Source: Psychromonas sp. Urea-02u-13
Lineage (GTDB): Bacteria; Pseudomonadota; Gammaproteobacteria; Enterobacterales; Psychromonadaceae
Direction of reading: 5' to 3'
Length of the DNA stretch: 64,000 bases
Assembly: GCF_002835995.1 (NCBI RefSeq)
Contig: NZ_PJBZ01000040.1
Location: 62,001 to 126,000 of the forward strand
Each line of letters begins with the position of its first letter. The stretch's first letter is position 1. Positions 1-8,433 of the stretch are shown piece by piece. The notes under the pieces are model-generated. The model had not been told where the DNA came from, ran no database searches, and saw only the letters and a list, made by a program, of their open reading frames with translations. Position numbers and translations under genes: made by a program.

Positions 1-1
1 T

Positions 2-637
2 GGTCTTGATGGAAAATATAGTCAGTCAGTCTTCACAGAAGAGCAAGGCAATTTTAGTGTCGTTCCGGATATATTCTATTACGGCGAGTATGGGTTTGTT
101 GATGGTGGCCTTGTTAATGTATCGGTATTACCTTACTTAGGCATTTCAGGGCAATGGCGATTCGCTGAAGTATCGAATGACGTAGACTCACTTCCTAGTG
201 GCATCGAAGACCGTGATGGTGATGGTGAGTTAGGGATAACACTAGGCACTGTTGGTGCGCGATTAACTTATTTACACGATGTAACCAATGTTCATGATGG
301 TTACGAATTACAGCTCCATTTGGGTTATAAATTTGATACGCCATTAACAGACTTTACACTGACACCTATCGCAGAAATTGACTACAGAGATAAGCGTTTA
401 TCACAACATCTTTATAATGTTTCAACAACCGAGGCAATCGCATCAGGGTTGAATGAATTTGAAGCAGATGGTTCTTTTGTTTATAAAGCTGGCCTAGTAG
501 GAATTTACTCATTCACGCCCAAGTGGTTAGGTTTAATTAAATTAGATGTCGAACATCATGATAGCGATAGTTCACTTATACAACGAGACCTCGCTTGGGG
601 CTTAAGTTTAGGTGTCACTTATAAATTCACAAATTAA
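2..637 (+). CDS. MipA/OmpV family outer membrane protein, 5'-truncated by window edge
   Basis: The reading frame is open from base 2 to the stop at 635-637; the true start lies outside the window. The translation matches the complete gene at 6394-7128 almost residue for residue, starting about residue 30 of that protein and differing at only a few positions (for example N/S, D/G, I/V, T/A, R/H). The protein is rich in alternating hydrophobic and polar beta-strand segments with Gly/Tyr turns, as expected of an OmpV/MipA-type outer membrane barrel. In the family, MipA scaffolds murein enzymes and OmpV-like proteins are osmo- or nutrient-responsive porin-like proteins; which applies here cannot be read from the sequence. 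The near identity points to a recent duplication or gene conversion with the 6.4 kb copy. Confidence 0.85.
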   Translation, partial: GLDGKYSQSVFTEEQGNFSVVPDIFYYGEYGFVDGGLVNVSVLPYLGISGQWRFAEVSNDVDSLPSGIEDRDGDGELGITLGTVGARLTYLHDVTNVHDGYELQLHLGYKFDTPLTDFTLTPIAEIDYRDKRLSQHLYNVSTTEAIASGLNEFEADGSFVYKAGLVGIYSFTPKWLGLIKLDVEHHDSDSSLIQRDLAWGLSLGVTYKFTN

Positions 638-689
638 TCAACTGACTATTGATTAATTTAAAGGCGGTATAAATAAAAAGCACTCAGTG

Positions 690-970
690 CTTAGCTTGTT
701 CATAACCCTGAACGGTAGTTCAATTCACTCTATTGTTTTTTGCTAAAGTTGCTGTACAGCTAAGAGAAACGTAAACGGAATCTTTGTAGCCACATTGATT
801 CCCTATACCCATACTCAGTTGGGATAATCCAAATTTACAGAAAACACAAGGCAGACAATAACGTTCATCTCGTAACGTTGTGAAAATATACATTAGCTCT
901 AGTAGTTCAAAATGGAAGCCGGCTATTTAAACGACTAAGGCTTAGCCCAAAGGTTCGGGGGCCCTACCTT
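690..970. repeat. Dispersed non-coding repeat A, copy 1 (3' of the first ompV copy)
   Basis: The stretch after the first MipA/OmpV gene contains no credible gene. It carries a roughly 280-base sequence that recurs at about 7440-7745, with partial copies at 7150-7312 and 5140-5260. Recognisable shared blocks are GTGCTTAGC, TTTTGCTAAAGTTG, ACGTAAACGGAATCTTTG, TTGATTCCCTATACCC and GGGATAATCCAAATT. Because it follows both ompV copies, part of it may have been duplicated with them. However, the copy at 5.1 kb is not next to an ompV gene, so the element also moves or duplicates independently. Confidence 0.6.
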
Positions 971-986
971 TTTTGCCTTTTTTTAT

Positions 987-1026
987 TTATTGTGGCTAAT
1001 GCTGACTCAGGTATTAGCCACAATAA
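987..1026. terminator. 14-bp perfect hairpin downstream of dcuA
   Basis: Arms TTATTGTGGCTAAT and ATTAGCCACAATAA (14 bp, perfect) enclose a 12-base loop, starting about 10 bases beyond the dcuA stop codon. Neither side is followed by a clean T-run in the dcuA direction, so this is a likely 3'-end hairpin rather than a textbook intrinsic terminator. Confidence 0.5.
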
Positions 1027-1036
1027 TGAATAATAA

Positions 1037-2344
1037 TTAAAGGATCATCCCGCCAAAAAAGAAACCGAGTATCACTGAGCTTGCAATGGTCGAGACTCCA
1101 GGGATTAAGAAGGGGTGATTAAAGACGAATTTACCAATACGAGTGGAGCCAGTATCATCCATTTCAACGGCAGCAAGTAACGTCGGATAAGTGGGTAATA
1201 CAAACAGTGCACTCACGGCTGCAAAAGAAGCAATGGCGGTTAGTGGTGCGACACCGATAGCTAATGCGGCTGGCATTAGTGCGACGGTGGTGGCGCCTTG
1301 AGAATAAAGTAACATTGAAGCCAAAAATAGAATGATGGCAAGAGTCCATGGGTAATCAATCAATACTGCACCAGCAACTTCTTTAATGCCTACAACATGA
1401 TTACTCACAAATGTACTACCTAACCAAGCCACACCAAGTACACAGATACATGCTGTCATACCTGAAATAAAGGTAGGTGCATTGGCTATTTTTGATGCGT
1501 CTATTTTTGTAAACACCACAATGGCAGCGGCTGCCGTTAACATGATCGCCATAATGGCTTCATTGCGCCCTAATGTCGGATCTTGGATCAAACCTACTGA
1601 GGATGAAATCGCAGCTGCGTAGATGATTACACAAATTATGGCCAGCATGAAAATACAGGTTGCAGGTTTTGCACTTGCAGGGAGTTCACGTTTAGTCACT
1701 CCTCTCATTTTAATTAATCCTTTTTTTAAACGTTCGTTATACACAGGATCATCTTTTAACTCACAGCCCATTTTATTCGCTACAAATGCACCAATCATGC
1801 ACGCGATAAACGTACTTGGAATACAAATAGACAGAAGCGTTAAATAACTAACACCTACAGGCTCTAATATGCCGGAGAAAAAAACAACAGCCGCAGAAAT
1901 GGGTGATGCGGTGATCGCTACTTGAGATGCAATAACGGAAATCGACAGAGGGCGAGATGGACGTATACCTTGCTCTTTGGCAACTTCAGCAATAACCGGT
2001 AATGTTGAAAATGCGGTATGTCCTGTTCCAGCAAAGATGGTCATGAAATAAGTGACGATAGGCGCATAAAAAGTTATTCTTTTGGGATTTTTACGCAGAA
2101 AATTTTCAGCCAGTTGTACTAACCAATCGAGTCCGCCTGCGACTTGCATTGCAGCAATAGCGGTAATAACAGACATAATGATTAAAATAACATCAATAGG
2201 GATAAGTGATTGGCTGGTGGGCATTCCAAGCACCAGTGATAAAAAAATCACACCTGCTCCACCTGCTAAGCCAATGCCAATACCTCCTATTCTTGCGCCT
2301 ATAAATATAAAGACGATCACGGTGATGAATTCTAAAGTAATCAT
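1037..2344 (-). CDS. dcuA: Anaerobic C4-dicarboxylate transporter, DcuA type
   Basis: This is an inner-membrane carrier exchanging or taking up aspartate, fumarate, malate and succinate under anaerobic conditions. The 435-residue protein (E. coli DcuA has 433) is hydrophobic throughout. It carries family-typical stretches: GARIGGIGIGLAGG near residue 16, SAMQVAGGLD-like text near 60, APIVTYF...FAGTGH near 90, and MDDTG(S/T)TRIGKFVFNHPF near the C-terminus. It resembles DcuA more than DcuB. I place the start at the ATG at 2344, preceded by AAGGAA. A longer in-frame extension upstream would only translate the 12-base tandem repeat into a His/Phe-rich string. It lies 140 bases downstream of aspA on the same strand, the classic aspA-dcuA arrangement, so the two probably share a transcript. 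Confidence 0.93.
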   Translation of the reverse strand: MITLEFITVIVFIFIGARIGGIGIGLAGGAGVIFLSLVLGMPTSQSLIPIDVILIIMSVITAIAAMQVAGGLDWLVQLAENFLRKNPKRITFYAPIVTYFMTIFAGTGHTAFSTLPVIAEVAKEQGIRPSRPLSISVIASQVAITASPISAAVVFFSGILEPVGVSYLTLLSICIPSTFIACMIGAFVANKMGCELKDDPVYNERLKKGLIKMRGVTKRELPASAKPATCIFMLAIICVIIYAAAISSSVGLIQDPTLGRNEAIMAIMLTAAAAIVVFTKIDASKIANAPTFISGMTACICVLGVAWLGSTFVSNHVVGIKEVAGAVLIDYPWTLAIILFLASMLLYSQGATTVALMPAALAIGVAPLTAIASFAAVSALFVLPTYPTLLAAVEMDDTGSTRIGKFVFNHPFLIPGVSTIASSVILGFFFGGMIL

Positions 2345-2361
2345 GAGGTATTCCTTTATTT

Positions 2362-2415
2362 GAAATGAATGGTGAAATGAGTGATGAAATAAATGATGAA
2401 ATAAATGATGAAATG
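2362..2415. repeat. 12-base tandem repeat in the aspA-dcuA spacer
   Basis: Four near-perfect copies of GAAATRARTGRT (unit GAAATAAATGAT) run from 2362 to 2409, with a fifth partial copy. They sit about 20 bases upstream of the dcuA start, in the transcribed spacer between aspA and dcuA. Because the unit length is a multiple of three it creates a spurious open extension of dcuA. Copy-number change here could alter leader structure or spacing. Confidence 0.8.
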
Positions 2416-2484
2416 AAAAAAAATAGGAAAAATAGCGCGTTTTTATTATCAATCACACGCTATCGGTGGTTTGAACTTAATGCT

Positions 2485-3945
2485 CTAGCCGTAATGTCTT
2501 GCTTTATATTTAGGGTGCATTAAATTTTCTATTGAAAAAATCTCATCCAATTGTTCTTCGCTTAACAGGCCTCGTTCAAGAACGACTTCTCGGACATTTT
2601 TACCCGTTTCAGCACAAATTTTACCGACGATATCTCCTTCATGATGACCAATTAATGGGTTTAAATAAGTGACGATACCGATTGAATTAAAGACATATTG
2701 TTCACAAACCTCTTTATTGACAGTAATACCAATAATGCATTTATCAGTTAGATTTATGCACGCATTATTAAGTAATGAAATAGATTCAAATAATGCTTGT
2801 CCAATGACTGGCTCCATCACATTAAGTTGTAATTGGCCTGCTTCAGAAGCAAAGGTAATTGTGGTGTCATTACCAATCACTTTAAAGCAAACTTGGTTTA
2901 CTACTTCTGGGATTACTGGGTTTACTTTAGCTGGCATGATAGAAGAGCCGGCTTGTAATTGAGGTAAATTAAGCTCATTAAATCCAGTGCGAGGACCAGA
3001 CGAAAGTAAACGTAAATCATTACATATTTTAGATAGTTTAATGGCAGTACGTTTAAGCGAACTATGCACCATGACATACGCGCCACAATCTGATGTTGCT
3101 TCAATAAGATCTTCGGCAGGTGTACAGGCTAATCCAGTGATATCAGCAAGGTATTTAACTGCTAGTGGTTGATAACCTTCGGGGGTATTTAGTGCTGTTC
3201 CAATAGCAGTCGCACCTAAATTAATTTCAAGCAATAAATTAGCGGTATAGTGAATGTTTTTAATTTCTTCTTTAATAGAAGTGGAAAATGCATGAAACTC
3301 TTGGCCTACTGTCATTGGCACTGCATCTTGAAGTTGGGTACGGCTCATTTTTAAGATATCAGCAAACTCCAGGCCTTTCGCCTCAAGCGCTTTTCTAAGG
3401 TAATCAAGCGATTCAACCATGCTCATTAAACTATTATAAACAGCGATACGAAAACCTGTTGGATAAGCATCGTTGGTAGATTGGCTTTTATTAACATGAT
3501 CGTTGGGATTGATAATGTTGTATTCGCCTTTTTGTTTACCCATTAATTCAAGCGCTAGATTAGCAATAACTTCATTGGTGTTCATATTAACGGATGTACC
3601 TGCGCCACCTTGATATACGTCAGATGGAAATTGATCCATGCATTTACCCGTATTAAGCATCACGTCACAAGCTTGAATAATATATTGGGCAATTTTTGAA
3701 GGAATAGAGCCTAAGTCTTTATTTGCCATTGCAGCTGCTTTTTTAGTAAAGACCATGCCACGTATAAATTCTGGGACATCTGAAATTGTGTGCTTAGATA
3801 TATTGAAGTTTTCGATAGCACGAAGAGTATGAATTCCCCAGTAAGCATCGGCTGGTATTTGACGTTTACCAAGCAAATCTTCTTCAGTACGAGTTGTAAT
3901 GTTTAACGTAGTTTCATTTTGTTCTAGGTAAGTTGTTTGAGACAT
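2485..3945 (-). CDS. aspA: Aspartate ammonia-lyase (aspartase)
   Basis: This cytoplasmic enzyme reversibly converts L-aspartate to fumarate and ammonia, feeding fumarate respiration when oxygen is absent. The protein is 486 residues (E. coli 478). The fumarase/aspartase superfamily signature [11 protein letters not shown] is at residues 333-343 and contains the catalytic serine loop. The N-terminal segment [21 protein letters not shown] and the motif [11 protein letters not shown] near residue 155 are aspartase-like. The continuation after the signature, [15 protein letters not shown], favours aspartase over class II fumarase. It is the first gene of an apparent aspA-dcuA operon. A short palindrome lies just upstream of the start. 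Confidence 0.95.
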   Translation of the reverse strand: MSQTTYLEQNETTLNITTRTEEDLLGKRQIPADAYWGIHTLRAIENFNISKHTISDVPEFIRGMVFTKKAAAMANKDLGSIPSKIAQYIIQACDVMLNTGKCMDQFPSDVYQGGAGTSVNMNTNEVIANLALELMGKQKGEYNIINPNDHVNKSQSTNDAYPTGFRIAVYNSLMSMVESLDYLRKALEAKGLEFADILKMSRTQLQDAVPMTVGQEFHAFSTSIKEEIKNIHYTANLLLEINLGATAIGTALNTPEGYQPLAVKYLADITGLACTPAEDLIEATSDCGAYVMVHSSLKRTAIKLSKICNDLRLLSSGPRTGFNELNLPQLQAGSSIMPAKVNPVIPEVVNQVCFKVIGNDTTITFASEAGQLQLNVMEPVIGQALFESISLLNNACINLTDKCIIGITVNKEVCEQYVFNSIGIVTYLNPLIGHHEGDIVGKICAETGKNVREVVLERGLLSEEQLDEIFSIENLMHPKYKARHYG

Positions 3946-3963
3946 AACAAAGCCTTAATGAAA

Positions 3964-3986
3964 AATTTTTATTAACAATAAAAATT
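3964..3986. promoter_or_regulatory. AT-rich palindrome immediately upstream of aspA
   Basis: AATTTTTATT and AATAAAAATT form a perfect 10-bp inverted repeat around a 3-base spacer, starting 19 bases upstream of the aspA start codon. It could be an operator or an mRNA 5' hairpin near the ribosome-binding site. It does not match the FNR (TTGAT-N4-ATCAA) or CRP consensus, so the regulator is unknown. Confidence 0.35.
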
Positions 3987-4130
3987 AGGATATTGATCCT
4001 GCTATTGTAAAGAATCCATTCGTAAGCATGAGCTAGAAATGCACTCCAAATGCATCATCGAATTAACTGTAGATTCCTCCCTATTTAGAGGTGATTCTAT
4101 AATCAAGATCAAGTTACTGAGTAAAGTAGG

Positions 4131-4230
4131 ACATCCCTTTATTGATTCGGTGATATTAATCACCCTTGTTCAACATAGAAGGGCACTTGAAGTTGCGTCA
4201 AAAAGATATGGGTGTTCTCGATTGGATTTT
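4131..4230. repeat. Dispersed repeat D, copy 1 (left of the IS30 remnant)
   Basis: The sequence runs from CATCCCTTTATTGATTCGGTG to TCGATTGGATTTTTT and closely matches 6172-6240, which lacks about 30 bases present here. Its right half (4186-4230, TTGAAGTTGCGTCAAAAAG onward) is repeated at 4438-4482. This copy abuts the point where IS30 transposase homology begins. Confidence 0.6.
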
Positions 4231-4235
4231 TTTTC

Positions 4236-4430
4236 TGGGAAAAAGGAGCGGTAGAGCAAGTGAAGGGTTTGATTAGAAGGTATTTACCCAAAGGAACGGA
4301 CTTTATTTTAGTCTCTTCAAAGCGAATAGAAGAGATCGAAAACACACTAAACTCAAGACCAAGAAAGTGTATCGGTTACAAAACACCTTTTGAAATCTAG
4401 TATGAAATACTTAGTGCACTTCCAAGTTGA
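4236..4430 (+). pseudogene. IS30-family transposase remnant (C-terminal fragment, internal stop)
   Basis: The frame starting at 4236 reads WEKGAVEQVKGLIRRYLPKG, then continues with TDF, an S/T-rich linker, and RPRKCIGYKTPFEI. This is the characteristic C-terminal end of IS30-family DDE transposases, including the last catalytic Glu region (E-x-x-x-G-L-I-R-R-Y). A TAG at 4398 interrupts the frame, after which YEILSALPS continues in frame to a second stop at 4428-4430. The N-terminal three quarters and the terminal inverted repeats are missing, so the element is dead. Direct repeats of about 40 bases (4186-4230 and 4438-4482) flank it. Confidence 0.8.
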
Positions 4431-4437
4431 ACGTGGG

Positions 4438-4482
4438 TTTTGAAGCTCAGTCAAAAAGACACGGGTACCCGATTGGATCTTT
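4438..4482. repeat. Dispersed repeat D, copy 2 (right of the IS30 remnant)
   Basis: The sequence TTTGAAGCTCAGTCAAAAAG, followed by ACACGGGTACCCGATTGG, repeats the right half of copy 1 at 4186-4230 and part of copy 3 at 6198-6240. Shorter traces of its CCCCGATTGGCTTC end occur at about 4560 and 8037. Confidence 0.6.
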
Positions 4483-4902
4483 ATATATATTGATTAAAAA
4501 CTTTCGGGCTCCCCGATGATAATTTTAACTTACTGATTTTGTTTATATCAAGATGTGAATGCCCCGATTGGCTTCCTAGGTGCCATTGCCCAGACGCTTA
4601 CGTAGAATTGGCAGGATCTAAAAAATTTCATGTAAAAACAAGCTGTTTTCTTGATGTCTTTGTTGTTTTTTTTTATGAGGTTATTGTTGCATAAAGTATT
4701 CTTTTCTATTCTTCTTATTGTTTATGAAATACTGTTTACCTTAAGTTTTAGCTCGTTTAGTAGTAATAAAACAAGTTACTACTCAGCCCCTAAAAAAGTC
4801 TTAAAAATAATTAATTTAAGGATCAAAAAGGATCGACTTGCTTGATCCTTTTGAGGCGTAGATAAAACTGGATAGATAAAACTGGACATCCCCTCTTTGC
4901 TT
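4483..4902. other. Gene-free stretch, 420 bases
   Basis: No credible gene is present. A 64-codon Phe/Leu-rich frame at 4651-4845 on the plus strand follows a poly-T run, has no family resemblance and no good ribosome-binding site. The short motif GATCAAAAAGGATCGACTTG near 4821 and a duplicated GATAAAACTGGA at 4861-4885 are the only notable sequence features. Confidence 0.5.
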
Positions 4903-5270
4903 CATGGTCGTTCGTCAAGCTCATCCAGTCGATGGTTAAGCTTAATTGGCAGAGGTTTCGCCTTTTGGCTAGTCGATGATTAGAAACCGAAATGCAGTTT
5001 CGCAGTTCTAGAGAATCATGCTTCTCAACAGCAAGAAAAAGTAACCCAAAAGTGCCGTTCCGAAACGTTTTTTATTCTTAGGTAAGCAGCAACTTCTTAA
5101 CGCACCGCCTTTGCATGCAAAGGCTAATGAAAATCAAGGGGCATTCAGTCGGGATAATCCAAATTGACAGCAAACACAAGGCAGGCAATTAAAGTTTATA
5201 TCGCTGAATCGTTTTTAACACTACACTGCACCCTAAGGTTTTGATGCGCTAGATTAGAGTGTTTTAATGA
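4903..5270. repeat. Composite non-coding repeat B-A, copy 1
   Basis: The first part (4903-5040) is about 85-90% identical by eye to 7318-7433. Shared blocks include GGTTTCGCCTTTTGG, AGTCGATGATTAGAAACCGA and CATGCTTCTCAACAGCAAG. After 80-90 bases absent from the second copy (about 5041-5120), similarity resumes with CTAATGAAAATCAAGGGGCA and runs into repeat A (GGGATAATCCAAATTGACAG). The shared junction shows that B and A belong to one element of roughly 300-400 bases. No protein is encoded. Confidence 0.6.
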
Positions 5271-5400
5271 CTATTAGCGAAAAACCCGAAGTCCCTATCG
5301 CAATTAATTACAAATAAATCCGAGCTATCGGTTTGTTTGTAATTATCTTTGTTTTTAGTGGTATCGTTATTTCAAACCATTTGATTAATCGAGAAACACC

Positions 5401-6137
5401 GTGCTTAGCCTTATCGAACCAACAACATTATTATTAGCTTCTGTCATCATATTTTTTGGATCTTTGACTCAAGGGCTCATCGGTTTTGGTCTGGCCGTGG
5501 TCGCGGCTCCTTTTCTTTATATTCTTGATCCGCGACTTGTTCCTGTTCCCATCATACTAATGGGGCTTTCAATTTCATTATTAACCTTACTTAGGGAACG
5601 TAAAGAGTTGAAATTTAATGGGATGCAATATGCTTTATTAGGCCGAATTCCAGGTGGGTTTATTGGTGTCGGATTGTTATTGATAGCCCCACAACCGATA
5701 CTCGGGCTGGTTATTGCAAGTATTGTTGGTTTAACTGTCATGCTCAGCGTACTAAAATTCAATATCAATATTAATCGCTTAAATTTATTTATCGCAGGTA
5801 TATTATCTGGCATATTCGGTAATATTGCGGCTATATAGGCGGTCCACCGATTGCGATTCTGTTAGCGGGTAAAGAAGCTAATCAATTCCGTGCGACACTT
5901 TCTGCCTTTTTTATTTTTAGCTCTCTGATTTCTCTTGCGATTTTAGCCATCGCGGGATTTGTAAATATGAATCAATTATTACTTTCTATTATGTTGCTCC
6001 CTGCTCTGTTTCTGGGCTATCTAGTTTCCAGTAAGTTAGTGCATCGCATTGATAAGAAGCAGATAAAAAGCTTAACCTTGGTACTCTGTACTGCGAGTGC
6101 ATTAACCTTGGCGGTAAAATCTATCGTTGAACTTTAA
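5401..6137 (+). pseudogene. TauE/SafE family exporter, disrupted by a TA-dinucleotide frameshift
   Basis: The first frame (5401-5838, GTG start) encodes an N-terminal half typical of TauE/SafE (DUF81) anion exporters: a membrane segment with GSLTQGLIGFGLAVVAAPFL, then several more hydrophobic helices. It stops at a TAG within GCTATATAGGC. Removing one TA from the (TA)3 run restores AAIGGPPIAILLAGKEANQF, the family's second-half hallmark GGPP, and the frame then runs to a stop at 6135-6137. Rejoined length is about 245 residues, normal for the family. As it stands the gene is broken. A sequencing slip or reversible slippage at the TA run are alternatives. Confidence 0.8.
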
Positions 6138-6171
6138 ATCGGAGAAGGAAGCAATCGAGAAGCAATCAAGG

Positions 6172-6240
6172 GCATCCCTTTTTTGATTCTGTGATAATTT
6201 GAAGCTCAGTCAAAAAGAGTCGGGTGTCCTCGATTGGAGC
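6172..6240. repeat. Dispersed repeat D, copy 3
   Basis: The sequence CATCCCTTTTTTGATTCTGTG through CAGTCAAAAAGAGTCGGGTG and CGATTGG matches 4131-4230 (with a deletion) and 4438-4482. It lies between the TauE/SafE pseudogene and the complete ompV gene. Confidence 0.6.
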
Positions 6241-6393
6241 TCTTTTTTCTTTTCTTTTAAAAGCTCTGGGTTATCCGATTTTTCCACAAAATAATAAACT
6301 GCCAATCTAAAATCCCAAAAACAATTTAATCCATCGTGCAATTTGTTATCGCTAAAACCGTTCTCTTTTAAATAATAATTAGGAGAGTAACAA

Positions 6394-7128
6394 ATGAAAT
6401 GTAAACAATGGATTGGCTTAATAATTAGTACGGTAGCGGTAACGTCTTTTCAAGCAACAGCACAAGAACAGTATTACGACTTTGGTTTTGTTGGTCTTGA
6501 TGGAAAATATAGCCAGTCAGTCTTCACAGAAGAGCAAGGCAGTTTTAGTGTCGTGCCGGATATATTCTATTACGGCGAGTATGGGTTTGTTGATGGTGGC
6601 CTTGTTAATGTTTCGGTATTGCCTTATTTAGGTATTTCAGGACAATGGCGATTCGCTGAAGTATCGAATGACGTAGACTCACTTCCTAGTGGCATCGAAG
6701 ACCGTGATGGTAATGGTGAATTAGGGATAACACTAGGCACTGTTGGTGCGCGGTTAACTTATTTACACGATGTAACAAATGTTCATGATGGTTACGAATT
6801 ACAGCTCCATTTAGGTTATAAATTTGACACGCCATTAACAGGCTTTACGCTAACGCCTATCGCAGAAGTTGACTACAGAGATAAGCATTTATCACAGCAT
6901 CTTTATAATGTTTCAGCAACCGAGTCAATCGCATCAGGGTTGAATGAATTTGAAGCTGATGGTTCTTTTGTTTATAAAGCTGGCCTAGTAGGAATTTACT
7001 CATTCACGCCTAAGTGGTTAGGTTTAATTAAATTAGATGTGGAACATCATGATAGCGATAGTTCACTTATACAACGAGACCTCGCTTGGGGATTAAGTTT
7101 AGGTGTCACTTATAAATTCACAAATTAA
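6394..7128 (+). CDS. MipA/OmpV family outer membrane protein, complete copy
   Basis: The 244-residue protein has a Sec signal peptide: MKCKQ, a hydrophobic core of about 15 residues, and a cleavage site after TAQ-like text near residue 24. It is followed by amphipathic beta strands with many Gly/Tyr/Asp turns, ending GVTYKF plus TN. This fits an MipA/OmpV outer-membrane barrel. The start ATG has AGGAG 8 bases upstream (TTAGGAGAGTAACAA). It is almost identical to the truncated gene at 2-637, with very similar DNA up to the stop codon and for about 30 bases beyond, after which the flanks share only repeat A. Function within the family (murein-enzyme scaffold, porin-like uptake, polymyxin or osmotic response) is not decidable here. 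Confidence 0.85.
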   Translation: MKCKQWIGLIISTVAVTSFQATAQEQYYDFGFVGLDGKYSQSVFTEEQGSFSVVPDIFYYGEYGFVDGGLVNVSVLPYLGISGQWRFAEVSNDVDSLPSGIEDRDGNGELGITLGTVGARLTYLHDVTNVHDGYELQLHLGYKFDTPLTGFTLTPIAEVDYRDKHLSQHLYNVSATESIASGLNEFEADGSFVYKAGLVGIYSFTPKWLGLIKLDVEHHDSDSSLIQRDLAWGLSLGVTYKFTN

Positions 7129-7149
7129 TCAACTAACTAGGATTAACTT

Positions 7150-7312
7150 AAAGGCGGTATAAATAAAAAACACATCAGTGCTTAGCCTGCTTATGCCTCT
7201 TATCTTTTGCTAAAGTTGTTACTCACCTAAGAAAAAGATATAGGGGGTCTGTGTTGTCACATTGATTCCGTATACCGGTATTCGCAGGGGAGGGAACCTA
7301 CCTTTTGGGGTT
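7150..7312. repeat. Dispersed repeat A, partial copy 2
   Basis: The sequence CAGTGCTTAGCCTGCTTATG, then TTTTGCTAAAGTTGTTACTC and TTGATTCCGTATACC, parallels 690-820 and 7455-7590. It directly follows the complete ompV gene and is degraded relative to the other copies. Confidence 0.55.
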
Positions 7313-7314
7313 TT

Positions 7315-7745
7315 TATAGTCGGTCGTCAAGCTTAATTGGCAGGGGTTTCGCCTTTTGGCGAGTCGATGATTAGAAACCGAAACGTAGTTTCGCAGTTCT
7401 AGGGAATCATGCTTCTCAACAGCAAGAAAAAGCTAATGAAAATCAAGGGGCACTCAGTGCTTAGCCCGTTCATAACCCTGAACTGTCGTTCAATTCACTC
7501 CATGATTTCTTTTGCTAAAGTTGTTACTCACCTAAGAAAAACGTAAACGGAATCTTTGCTACTGCATTGATTCCCTATACCCGCACTCAGTCGGGATAAC
7601 CCAAATTGACAGTAAACACAAGGAGACATAATAACGCTCATCTCATCACTTCGGAGAGGTCTCCATTGCCTCTAGTTCAGAATGGAAGTGGATCATTTTA
7701 ACTACTGAGGCTTAGTGAAAAAGGTTCGGGTGTCCTGCCTTTTCC
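7315..7745. repeat. Composite non-coding repeat B-A, copy 2 (fullest copy)
   Basis: Repeat B occupies 7318-7433 and passes through CTAATGAAAATCAAGGGGCA directly into repeat A at 7440-7745, which ends near GGTTCGGGTGTCCTGCC. The corresponding junction in copy 1 (about 5120) carries 80-90 extra bases before it. Against 690-970 the repeat A part is about 80% identical by eye. No open frame of significance is present. Confidence 0.6.
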
Positions 7746-8249
7746 TGGTGGGTGCAAAGGCTTGTAAGACTTCTTCTGGAATTCAGGAGGGCGCGACTCC
7801 CCATAAAGAGTCATTAAGACGCCGGATATATGTCAAGAAACCGTTATCTCAACAGTGAAAAAGCAATTCAGGAAAGGTGATCTATCTAATAAAACGATAA
7901 AGAGCAAAAACAGGTTTAACCAGAAAACCTAGCCCTTACTGTTTAAGTGGCGACGATTATTTTGCACGATATCGATTATTAAATAGCAAAGAAAAAACAG
8001 TGTAACCTTGATTTATAAGGAGTGACCATATATGTCCCCGATTGGCTTCTTTAAAGCGTTGGATGTTTCCAATTTTCAAACCTATCGTAATGATGAGCCA
8101 TACCGCTTGTTCCGCTGGTAAGCGTCGACATCGAATACTTGCTTTTAATGACGCCTCTCAATCCATATGGTCTCAATAACAGTTAAAACGTTGCTGTACT
8201 ATGAGTCTTTTTTTCAAATAACTTATAAACTAATTCCGTTTCTTGATTG
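7746..8249. other. Gene-free stretch between repeats and the lipoprotein operon
   Basis: No gene recognised. The segment near 8032 repeats the CCCCGATTGGCTTC motif found at about 4560 and opens a 29-codon frame (MSPIGFFKALDVSNFQTYRN and nine more residues) with no ribosome-binding site. It could be the end of a decayed mobile element. The rest shows no structure I can support. Confidence 0.4.
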
Positions 8250-8287
8250 AAAAAATCCCCTACCTTTAATAAGATTGAGGGTTTTTA
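8250..8287. terminator. Imperfect A/T-flanked hairpin beyond the lipoprotein operon
   Basis: AAAAATCCC pairs with GGGTTTTT (one G-T wobble) around an 18-20 base loop. It could terminate transcription in either direction. It lies about 150 bases beyond the stop of the last gene of the minus-strand lipoprotein operon. Confidence 0.45.
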
Positions 8288-8433
8288 TCTATCTGCAAAC
8301 TTGTTTTATTTTTATTCATAGATATTTAAATGATCGACATTGACCAATTAGGTAGCCTTCAAGTTATGCGTTTAACGGGTATTATGATAAATGTATAGAT
8401 TCACCTAATGAGATATACCAATCATATTAACTA

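Noticed and set aside
2345-2452. N-terminal extension of dcuA with a His/Phe-rich repeat
   Set aside because: It only translates the 12-base tandem repeat; the ATG at 2344 has a good ribosome-binding site and matches family length.
4651-4845. 64-codon plus-strand frame of Phe/Leu-rich composition
   Set aside because: It follows a poly-T run, has no ribosome-binding site or family resemblance, and lies in decayed repeat-rich DNA.
5835-5838. Programmed frameshift in the TauE/SafE gene
   Set aside because: There is no slippery heptamer or downstream stimulatory structure that I can see, and the family is not known for recoding; a TA indel is simpler.
8031-8120. 29-codon frame starting MSPIGFFKALDV
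   Set aside because: No ribosome-binding site, and its first part is the dispersed CCCCGATTGGCTTC motif; more likely element debris.
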